Part shown: positions 24,518-28,901 of the stretch, one piece after another
Numbering within the stretch: position 1 is the first letter of the stretch
How the letters are laid out: every line of letters starts with the position of its first letter
Origin: Candidatus Parcubacteria bacterium
GTDB lineage: Bacteria > Patescibacteriota > Patescibacteriia > PEXW01
NCBI GenBank assembly: GCA_003597955.1
Contig: QZJU01000006.1
Span: 1 to 34,499, forward strand
Length of the DNA: 34,499 nucleotides
Direction of reading: 5' to 3'
Translations under genes and position numbers: made by a program
The notes under the pieces: model-generated
Databases searched by the model: none
What the model was told of the DNA's origin: nothing
The model's input: the letters and a program-made list of their open reading frames with translations, nothing else

Positions 24518-24543
24518 ACATTTTTTGTTTTTTGTCTTATTAT
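24515..24543 (+). promoter_or_regulatory. Promoter of the Nudix-like gene
   Basis: TTGACA (24515-24520), 17-nt spacer, TATTAT (24538-24543), the -35 overlapping the end of the inverted repeat. Confidence 0.75.
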
Positions 24544-24603
24544 GGTTTTGTTAAAAAAAGGAAAATAAAAAATAAACACTTGATATAAACAGGAGGTTTT
24601 GTC

Positions 24604-25119
24604 GTGTCCTCACGCTCGTTAAAAAAACCCAGGATCATTCGAAGTTACCGGGCGATAATTCCAACCATAAGCCTTGCTGGTCGGCCAGAATTTCTGCTTT
24701 TTCAAAGGGCAACCAATGTCCATTACCCCGGATTTTGGGAGTGTTTGGGCGCCACACCCGAAGATGGTAACAAAGTTAAAGCGAGTTGGATTTTGCCCAA
24801 GGGCGGTTTGAGCGAAGGCGGAATCCGGATCACTAGAATTTTTGAGGAGATTTATCGGCACCAAAGGCCAATTGAAGAATGGCCGGGTAGCCGATGCAAC
24901 GATTATGATATCTACGAATCTTTGTATTTCTTAGTGGATTGCGCCACCATAAAACGCATCGATTTGTGCCCCCAGCACCGTGGTTTCGGCTGGTTCCCCT
25001 TGCCGGCAATCATTTGCTTGAAGAAAATCGTCAGGGAAAGCACCTGGGAAGCCTTTAAAAGGCTAACTTCAATTGATCTTTCAAAATACCAGCCCCAGAT
25101 AAATCACCGTCATCACTAA
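24604..25119 (+). CDS. Nudix-fold protein with degenerate Nudix box
   Basis: A 171-residue protein starting at GTG (24604), 7 nt after AGGAGG (24591-24596). FLLFQRATNVHYPGFWECLG resembles the usual strand and loop before a Nudix box (LLxxR...HPGxWExPGG). The box itself is poor: GGLSEGG-x6-FEEI keeps a Glu and an EE pair but lacks the canonical RE-U-x-EE-x-G. Later YESLYFLVDCA and HRGFGWFPL fit the closing strands. Either a diverged Nudix hydrolase or a non-catalytic derivative. Its promoter lies at the end of inverted-repeat module 1, and it is followed by a strong terminator. Confidence 0.55.
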   Translation: MSSRSLKKPRIIRSYRAIIPTISLAGRPEFLLFQRATNVHYPGFWECLGATPEDGNKVKASWILPKGGLSEGGIRITRIFEEIYRHQRPIEEWPGSRCNDYDIYESLYFLVDCATIKRIDLCPQHRGFGWFPLPAIICLKKIVRESTWEAFKRLTSIDLSKYQPQINHRHH

Positions 25120-25130
25120 AATTGTTTTTT

Positions 25131-25161
25131 AAAAAGACTGCCCCATACTCGCAGTCTTTTT
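25131..25161 (+). terminator. Intrinsic terminator
   Basis: AAAAAGACTGC (25131-25141) pairs perfectly with GCAGTCTTTTT (25151-25161). Ends the Nudix-like gene; works in both directions. Confidence 0.9.
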
Positions 25162-25166
25162 ATTTG

Positions 25167-25299
25167 ACCCCGCAGCACTTTCCGAAAATGGTTGTTAGAG
25201 GTTTTGGGTATAGATATTGGTATCGTTTTGGGGGCGCGGTTTTTAAATTAAACTTTAAACCACAACCAAGACCACGCCCAATAAAAAGTGGCGCGGGGT
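25167..25299. repeat. Inverted-repeat promoter module, copy 2
   Basis: ACCCCGCAGCACTTT (25167-25181) pairs with AAAGTGGCGCGGGGT (25285-25299) at 13 of 15 positions. The interior (103 nt) differs from copy 1 and has its own nested complementarity (GGTTGT/ACAACC, GGTTT/AAACC). As in copy 1, the right arm runs into a -35 (GGGGTTGACT). No gene is apparent inside. Confidence 0.65.
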
Positions 25300-25327
25300 T
25301 GACTTTCTTTTTAAAGTTTGATAATTT
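25299..25327 (+). promoter_or_regulatory. Promoter of the 44-codon membrane peptide
   Basis: TTGACT (25299-25304), 17-nt spacer, TAATTT (25322-25327). The leader would be about 30 nt. Confidence 0.7.
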
Positions 25328-25350
25328 GAATAACTAAAACCAAAAAAACC

Positions 25351-25358
25351 AAGGAGGG
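25351..25358 (+). promoter_or_regulatory. Shine-Dalgarno that points to an ACG start
   Basis: AAGGAGGG, 5 nt before ACG (25364). No ATG, GTG or TTG in any frame lies at a workable distance; the first in-frame alternatives are TTG 25388 and GTG 25391, about 30 nt away and inside the hydrophobic helix. Confidence 0.6.
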
Positions 25359-25363
25359 TAAAA

Positions 25364-25498
25364 ACGGAAATTTTAGGAATTGTTCTTTTGGTGATTGGGT
25401 TAGTCGCTTTAGTATGCTGGGCTTGCCCTAAAATGTTCGGACACAAGTTTTCCAGAACCAGCCAGGGCAAACCCTTTAATCAATGGCGCCACTTATAG
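25364..25498 (+). CDS. 44-residue single-pass membrane peptide, apparent ACG start
   Basis: Reading from ACG (25364) gives (M)EILGIVLLVIGLVALVCW, then ACPKMFGHKFSR and a polar tail ending QWRHL, stop TAG at 25496. One hydrophobic helix of about 18 residues then a basic cytoplasmic-type tail, the usual plan of small bacterial membrane peptides. Promoter, strong Shine-Dalgarno at the right spacing and a terminator make a complete gene except for the start codon. Possible explanations are a genuine ACG (non-AUG) start, a T-to-C base error or variant, or a very recent start-codon loss. Shares its upstream inverted-repeat module with the Nudix-like gene. Confidence 0.55.
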   Translation, partial: TEILGIVLLVIGLVALVCWACPKMFGHKFSRTSQGKPFNQWRHL

Positions 25499-25524
25499 GC
25501 AAAAGCCCAAAACCCCATTTCTAA

Positions 25525-25557
25525 AAATCCGCCTTGCTTTACAGAAGGCGGATTTGT
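25525..25557 (+). terminator. Intrinsic terminator merging into the next promoter
   Basis: AAATCCGCCTT (25525-25535) pairs with AAGGCGGATTT (25545-25555). The T-rich end continues directly into TGTTATAAT, an extended -10, so one sequence appears to end one unit and start the next. Confidence 0.75.
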
Positions 25558-25665
25558 TATAATTATCTTGTTGGTAAACTGGAAATAAAAAATGTTATCA
25601 TTGAGGCTTTACCAACATAGTGAGGTCCCTTACCGCCAGTGGATTATCCCTGGCGGTATTTTTTT
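25558..25665 (+). ncRNA. Candidate small RNA unit, copy 1
   Basis: Extended -10 TGT-TATAAT (TATAAT 25558-25563); predicted start near 25570. GTTGGTAAA (25570-25578) pairs with TTTACCAAC (25608-25616), a 9-bp stem starting at the predicted 5' end. Then AGTGAGG, and TACCGCCAG/CTGGCGGTA (25631-25658, loop TGGATTATCC) followed by seven T, an excellent terminator. A 57-codon frame from ATG 25592 crosses the terminator, lacks a ribosome binding site and is not kept in copy 2, so RNA is favoured. Partner copy at 26469-26548. Confidence 0.5.
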
Positions 25666-25818
25666 GACATCAATATGTGCAAGGGATACGCTAAATCTAG
25701 CTTTTTTGACGAGTTCAAACCTCGCCCATGATGTCACAATTATGGTGATCAAATTGGAAGTTTAGCGTTAAAAAGCCTCGGCTGTATGGCTTTCCATTGG
25801 CCGGGGCGATTTTTATTC
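25664..25818 (+). other. Unassigned structured stretch with terminator
   Basis: TTGACA (25664-25669) begins inside the T-tract of the previous unit; 17 nt later TACGCT (25687-25692) could be a poor -10. ACGCTAAA (25688-25695) pairs with TTTAGCGT (25761-25768), closing a 65-nt region. It is followed by GCCTCGGC/GCCGGGGC (25775-25807, one wobble) and a T-rich run, a terminator. No coding frame is convincing. Possibly a further small RNA; function unknown. Confidence 0.35.
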
Positions 25819-25829
25819 TTTAAAAGCCC

Positions 25830-25858
25830 TTGACCCACAGCCAGCAATCAGGCAGTAT
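25830..25858 (+). promoter_or_regulatory. Probable ancestral tRNA-Glu promoter
   Basis: TTGACC (25830-25835), 17-nt spacer, CAGTAT (25853-25858). It ends 15 nt before the 5' tRNA-Glu fragment, where a tRNA promoter should be, and may still transcribe through the GIY-YIG gene into the intact tRNA. Confidence 0.45.
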
Positions 25859-25886
25859 TTATTTTGTATTTATGGCCCTATCGTCT

Positions 25887-25916
25887 TCCGCCAGAGGCGG
25901 ATCCGCTTTTAACGGA
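25887..25916. repeat. 30-nt twin-hairpin insertion 1
   Basis: TCCGCC-AGA-GGCGGA (15 nt) followed by TCCG-x7-CGGA (15 nt), inserted in the D-arm part of the tRNA fragment. Same 15+15 plan and length as insertion 3. Confidence 0.7.
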
Positions 25917-25926
25917 AACGGTTAGG

Positions 25927-25962
25927 CCTGCCCGCCGTACTCGCATACGCGAGGCAGGCGGG
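25927..25962. repeat. 36-nt palindromic insertion 2
   Basis: CCCGCC (25931-25936) pairs with GGCGGG (25957-25962) and CTCGC with GCGAG around ATAC; alternatively CCTGCC (25927-25932) pairs with GGCAGG. A single long hairpin, unlike insertions 1 and 3. It resembles GC-rich intergenic palindromes that I recall from other CPR genomes. Confidence 0.7.
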
Positions 25963-25974
25963 ACATCGGCTTTT

Positions 25975-26004
25975 TCCGGCAAAGCCGGACCCGGCTTCGC
26001 CGGG
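25975..26004. repeat. 30-nt twin-hairpin insertion 3, within the anticodon
   Basis: TCCGGC-AAA-GCCGGA followed by CCCGGC-TTC-GCCGGG: two perfect 6-bp stems with 3-nt loops, each 15 nt. It separates U35 from C36 of the anticodon in the tRNA fragment. Confidence 0.75.
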
Positions 26005-26026
26005 CAAGCCACCATAGCGCTTTTAT

Positions 26027-26287
26027 ATGTTCTACCTTTACATCATACAAAGCTTTAAGGATAAACGGTGGTATATTGGGATAACACAGGATGTGCAAAA
26101 TCGAGTTGCTAAGCACAATAGCGGGAGCGTGCGCTCTACCAAAGCCTTCCGACCCTATAAATTAATTTATACTGAAATTTTCAAAACAAAAACTGAAGCT
26201 CGTAAAAGGGAAATTACTTTAAAGCGTTCTGGATTACTTAGGAAGCAGTTAAAAGATAAACTCATGGCCCTATCGTCTAACGGTTAG
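26027..26287 (+). CDS. Single-domain GIY-YIG nuclease ending inside tRNA-Glu
   Basis: An 86-residue stand-alone GIY-YIG endonuclease domain (UPF0213/YhbQ-like size). FYLYII and WYIGIT (Y16-I-G18) form the GIY-YIG strands; R26 in QNRVAKHNSG, S37-T38-K39 and E62 in ARKRE match the catalytic Arg, the conserved STK and the metal-binding Glu. All key residues are present, so it should be active. The last six codons (ALSSNG) and the TAG stop are the first 22 nt of the intact tRNA-Glu. It lies between a 41-nt tRNA-Glu fragment and the intact gene, which suggests a mobile or homing role at this tRNA. No Shine-Dalgarno. Confidence 0.88.
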   Translation: MFYLYIIQSFKDKRWYIGITQDVQNRVAKHNSGSVRSTKAFRPYKLIYTEIFKTKTEARKREITLKRSGLLRKQLKDKLMALSSNG

Positions 26288-26340
26288 GACATCGGCTTTT
26301 CAAGCCGGTAATCGGGGTTCGATTCCCCGTGGGGCTACCA
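26266..26340 (+). tRNA. tRNA-Glu (anticodon UUC)
   Basis: A 75-nt gene with encoded CCA. Acceptor GGCCCTA/TGGGGCT (G1-U72 and U6-G67 wobbles), D arm GTC/GAC, anticodon stem TCGGC/GCCGG with loop TTTTCAA (anticodon TTC, reading GAA/GAG), and T arm CGGGG-TTCGATT-CCCCG. The cloverleaf is intact. The first 22 nt also encode the end of the GIY-YIG protein, and the first 41 nt are duplicated upstream. Confidence 0.96.
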
Positions 26341-26342
26341 AA

Positions 26343-26381
26343 ATGAGCGGGCATCACGAAGTGGTGGCCGATCATTTTTTT
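26343..26381 (+). terminator. Terminator after tRNA-Glu
   Basis: ATGAGCGGGCATCAC pairs imperfectly with GTGGTGGCCGATCAT around GAA (two mismatches, one wobble), followed by seven T. Confidence 0.7.
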
Positions 26382-26386
26382 CTTCT

Positions 26387-26399
26387 CGGGGAATCGAAC
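26387..26399 (-). repeat. Inverted 13-nt copy of the tRNA-Glu T arm
   Basis: CGGGGAATCGAAC is the exact reverse complement of GTTCGATTCCCCG (26317-26329) in the tRNA T arm. On minus it could be a relic of a second tRNA 3' part or an attachment-like sequence. Flanking cloverleaf parts are not recognisable. Confidence 0.5.
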
Positions 26400-26408
26400 G
26401 GGCGAGGA

Positions 26409-26427
26409 CGACTGCCAGTGGCAGTCG
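26409..26427. repeat. 19-nt palindrome with 3-nt loop
   Basis: CGACTGCC-AGT-GGCAGTCG, 8 perfect pairs, in the 312-nt gap after tRNA-Glu. Same compact three-base-loop style as the insertions in the tRNA fragment. The rest of 26428-26460 is GC-rich with no feature I can name. Confidence 0.5.
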
Positions 26428-26468
26428 ACGCCGCCTGTGCGCCGCAGTTTTAACGAAGGCGAATTTGC

Positions 26469-26548
26469 TATAATAAAAAACTTTATTTAAATGCAACGAA
26501 GCCAGTGAGGCGGTTTGGTGCCAGTGGATTATACCTGGCGGCATTTTT
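26469..26548 (+). ncRNA. Candidate small RNA unit, copy 2
   Basis: Extended -10 TGC-TATAAT (TATAAT 26469-26474) follows AAGGCGAATT as in copy 1. The transcript would run about 65 nt through AACGAAGCCAGTGAGG to the hairpin GCCAG/CTGGC (26520-26539, loop TGGATTATAC) and a T-run. The hairpin region, T-run and trailing TTGACA match copy 1 closely, while the middle differs in length and lacks the 9-bp 5' stem. The stem is weaker than in copy 1. Confidence 0.42.
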
Positions 26549-26593
26549 GTTTGACAGCATAAGCTCGAATTTTCTTGGCACGCGTTTTTAAAT

Positions 26594-26622
26594 TTGTTTA
26601 ATGGAGCTTTAAGTAATAGAAT
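26594..26622 (+). promoter_or_regulatory. Promoter of the exported-protein pair
   Basis: TTGTTT (26594-26599), 17-nt spacer, TAGAAT (26617-26622); leader about 24 nt to ATG 26653. Confidence 0.55.
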
Positions 26623-26652
26623 TAACTTGACTGGTCTTTAGCGCAGAAGCTT

Positions 26653-27411
26653 ATGAAAAAATTTTGGATAGTAAGCTCAGGCCTAATCGCGGCTGGTTTG
26701 TTGTGGTCAGCGCCACAAGCTTGGGCGATTCAGACAGATTCAGAAAATCCGCGGGTTTCCAGCGTGGCTACGTTTTTGCCTTTAGGTCGGGTTTTGGGCG
26801 AAGCCACAGTAAAGCCCACCATAAAACCCATCACCTTAACCAAGGGCGTTTATAAGTTTAAAGTTGGTACCAAAACCTATAGTCTAAAGCCTTTTAACAA
26901 CTACTCGGGTGCGGTCATGGCTCGGCAGATTAATTTTGGCACCAAGCTCGGTTCGGTTTACCTTTTTATCCCGCAAGGCGCTTACAGCAAAGCCATCATC
27001 AATTATTATTTGCCGGGCAGCTACAGCCAAAAAAGGGAGCTTTATGTTTTTGGCACCATCAGTAATTTTAAAGGCTGGAACGCCAGCATCAGCGTAGAAG
27101 CATACAGCCACAAAGTTTATATCGCCCTTGGCACCAAAGGAGCCGGAGCTAGCGCTCGGGTCATGGAAATTACCAGCAAAGGCTTGCGACAAGTGAATAA
27201 TCCAACGGTCGCCCCAACCGAGAGCAAAGGGCCGGTCTTGGTGCAGTTTCTAAAACTTTACCCCCTGCAAAATGGCCTGGTCACCCTGATCAAAGGCAAT
27301 ACCGCAACCTTGAAAGTTTGGAAGTACAATGGTGCCAAAAATCGGTACGACCAAGATCCTGATTATGATTTAAGCAAAATTAAAATTCAAAACGAAAAAA
27401 TTTCGCTTTAA
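26653..27411 (+). CDS. Exported protein of unknown function
   Basis: A 252-residue protein with a Sec signal peptide, MKKFWIVSSGLIAAGLLWSA and cleavage expected after the AWA at residues 23-25. The mature part is beta-rich with Thr/Lys/Gly and contains repeated short strands (GVYKFKVGTKTYSLKPF, GSVYLFIPQGAY, ELYVFGTISNF). It ends with IKIQNEKISL and no membrane anchor or sortase motif. Function unknown. The next gene, also exported, starts 11 nt later, so they probably act together at the surface. Confidence 0.75.
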   Translation: MKKFWIVSSGLIAAGLLWSAPQAWAIQTDSENPRVSSVATFLPLGRVLGEATVKPTIKPITLTKGVYKFKVGTKTYSLKPFNNYSGAVMARQINFGTKLGSVYLFIPQGAYSKAIINYYLPGSYSQKRELYVFGTISNFKGWNASISVEAYSHKVYIALGTKGAGASARVMEITSKGLRQVNNPTVAPTESKGPVLVQFLKLYPLQNGLVTLIKGNTATLKVWKYNGAKNRYDQDPDYDLSKIKIQNEKISL

Positions 27412-27422
27412 ATACGAAAAAT

Positions 27423-28130
27423 ATGAAAAAACCAATTTATTTAATTTGCGGTTTGATTATCGTCGGCGTGGCGGCAGTCATCTTACCGAGTTCGGCACAA
27501 ACTTTGTATAAAGCTTTTACCGAAAACGTGATTTTTCATAAGATTACCGATTTCCGCACAGGCATAAAAAATTCTCAAGGTCCGGTCAGAGTGTTTGACA
27601 GCATGCAAGTCAGAGGGAATCTAAGCGTGACCGGTTCGATTACCACGCCAATCTCGGCTCAAACCATTACTTTCAATAAAAATGTAAACGCAGCAAATTA
27701 TATTGCCTCGACAAATTTGCAGAAAGCCTTGGATGAGGAATTGGCGGTTGATCTCACAAAATTGTTGCCCGGTACCACCTGGAATGTGGCGAATTATCCC
27801 CCAACCGAAGGTCATTCCGAATGGGATTCGGGCCAAGTGACATTTTCCAGCACCGGCTTGACCGTCACCATAAATACCGGCGCAATGTTGGCTGCGGATT
27901 TGTATCATACCACCGCGCCGAACCTTAATCTTCACACTTGCAATAACGCCAACACCTACCAATTATTCAATCGCCGCATTTACTATTCGTATGTGGGACT
28001 GTGCGTGGCTGGTAGCGCTTCTGCCTCGTCTTATGCCAACGGTAGCGCGCAGATATTCGTGGAAAACCCATATTCCCTCGGTTTTTACGGGAACGACGGC
28101 ACAATTTCGATTTTGACAAAAGTCAGGTAA
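27423..28130 (+). CDS. Surface/exported protein of unknown function
   Basis: A 235-residue protein with an N-terminal hydrophobic segment (residues 4-23, signal or anchor). Next comes a stretch RGNLSVTGSITTPISAQTI of the kind found in repetitive surface and tail-fibre-like proteins. Then a Ser/Thr/Asn-rich beta region (GQVTFSSTGLTVTINTG) with two cysteines around CNNANTYQLFNRRIYYSYVGLC. It may form a beta-structured surface appendage; that is inference. Second gene of the 26653 operon. Confidence 0.72.
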   Translation: MKKPIYLICGLIIVGVAAVILPSSAQTLYKAFTENVIFHKITDFRTGIKNSQGPVRVFDSMQVRGNLSVTGSITTPISAQTITFNKNVNAANYIASTNLQKALDEELAVDLTKLLPGTTWNVANYPPTEGHSEWDSGQVTFSSTGLTVTINTGAMLAADLYHTTAPNLNLHTCNNANTYQLFNRRIYYSYVGLCVAGSASASSYANGSAQIFVENPYSLGFYGNDGTISILTKVR

Positions 28131-28158
28131 AAACCTCATCTCAAGTCGACTTAAACCC

Positions 28159-28187
28159 TTGCCACACCAAGTAAATCTTGTTATAGT
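28159..28187 (+). promoter_or_regulatory. hsp20 promoter, leaderless
   Basis: TTGCCA (28159-28164), 17-nt spacer, TATAGT (28182-28187). ATG lies 9 nt after the -10, so transcription probably starts within a few bases of the start codon. No CIRCE-like repeat is seen. Confidence 0.72.
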
Positions 28188-28196
28188 TTTTTCACC

Positions 28197-28613
28197 ATGC
28201 CCAAAAAAACAAGTCAAACCAAAAACATAGAAATTTCTAATACCCCGAAAGAAAAAGATTGGCTGGAAGAAAGATACGACGGCCAGCTGGCCGTGGATGT
28301 TTACCAAACCCCCACCCACATTGTCGTTCAGTCCACTGTGGCCGGCATAAAACCTGAAGACCTGGATGTGGCCATCAGCAATGATTTGGTGACTATTCGC
28401 GGCGTCAGGCGACGGGAAAATGTTGTGGAAGATCAAGATTATTTTATCCAGGAATGCTATTGGGGCGGATTCTCCCGATCAATTGTCTTGCCCGTTGATG
28501 TTCTAAGCGAAAAAGCCGAAGCAGGCATGAAGAACGGCATTTTGACAATAACCATTCCCAAAATCAAAACCGCCAAAACCCAAGTGCTGAAAGTTAAAAA
28601 CGAAGCCGACTAG
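28197..28613 (+). CDS. Hsp20/alpha-crystallin small heat-shock protein
   Basis: A 138-residue ATP-independent chaperone that holds unfolding proteins. The alpha-crystallin domain runs from about residue 33 (QLAVDVYQTPTHIVVQSTVAG) through PEDLDVAISNDLVTIRG to GMKNGILTITIPK, which contains the G-x-L-x-I/V signature followed by the usual IPK. A short basic N-terminal arm replaces the longer hydrophobic arm of many homologues. Single gene with a leaderless promoter. Confidence 0.93.
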   Translation: MPKKTSQTKNIEISNTPKEKDWLEERYDGQLAVDVYQTPTHIVVQSTVAGIKPEDLDVAISNDLVTIRGVRRRENVVEDQDYFIQECYWGGFSRSIVLPVDVLSEKAEAGMKNGILTITIPKIKTAKTQVLKVKNEAD

Positions 28614-28682
28614 CTTCTGGGTTAAAAAATAGCGGTTGTGGCGGTGGGCTTAACCCACCCATTTTTCTTTAATAAATTTTTT

Positions 28683-28901
28683 ATGAAAGGCATTATTGAA
28701 AAGATTGACGGCGCGCACGCCACGATTCGACTGGTCAGCGGCGAAGCTTTAATCTGGCCGACAGCCGCTCTGCCCGAGAGTGCCAAAGTCATGTCAGTCG
28801 TGGATTGCAATTTGACCATAAGCCCGCGGGAAGCCACGGATCAGAACGAAATTTCGCGCCGCCAACTGAACGAAATTTTAGCCAGCCAACCGGAAGAATG
28901 A
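28683..28901 (+). CDS. Small DUF3006-like protein
   Basis: A 72-residue protein from ATG 28683 (a GTG 45 nt upstream is in frame but follows the hsp20 stop closely and adds a non-conserved hydrophobic stretch). GIIEKIDGAHATIRLVSGEALIWPTAALPESAKV recalls the DUF3006 pattern (IDR-x-E-G-x-A-V-L...P...LPEG). The acidic C-terminal helix ends SQPEE. The stop overlaps the VanW gene start by ATGA, so the two are translationally coupled and may act in the same process. Confidence 0.62.
   Translation: MKGIIEKIDGAHATIRLVSGEALIWPTAALPESAKVMSVVDCNLTISPREATDQNEISRRQLNEILASQPEE

Larger units (their letters stand above)
25874..26010 (+). pseudogene. 5' fragment of tRNA-Glu split by three palindromic insertions
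   Basis: Removing three insertions leaves exactly the first 41 nt of the tRNA-Glu at 26266: GGCCCTATCGTCT (25874-25886), AACGGTTAGG (25917-25926), ACATCGGCTTTT (25963-25974), CAAGCC (26005-26010). Insertions follow tRNA nt 13 (D arm), 23 (D stem) and 35 (inside the UUC anticodon). Identity stops after nt 41, in the 3' strand of the anticodon stem, and the GIY-YIG gene begins 17 nt later. No substitutions occur in the 41 nt, so the fragment is young or conserved. Confidence 0.85.

Noticed and set aside
25122-25337. 71-codon frame on plus after the Nudix-like gene
   Set aside because: It spans a perfect terminator, the inverted-repeat module and a promoter; no Shine-Dalgarno; composition follows the repeats.
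25592-25765. 57-codon frame starting MLSLRLYQHS within small RNA unit copy 1
   Set aside because: No ribosome binding site, it crosses a strong terminator, and copy 2 lacks an in-frame start.
25887-26004. CRISPR array
   Set aside because: The palindromes differ from each other and are separated by tRNA pieces rather than by unique spacers of constant length.
25864-26058. 64-codon frame across the split tRNA fragment
   Set aside because: It consists of tRNA fragment and palindromes with no initiation signal.
25874-26340. A group I intron in tRNA-Glu
   Set aside because: The downstream tRNA is complete, so nothing needs splicing, and no P, Q, R, S core elements are seen.
28805-28897. 31-residue N-terminal extension of the VanW protein
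   Set aside because: It lies within the upstream gene in another frame, and the ATGA overlap at 28898 gives a normal signal-anchor start.
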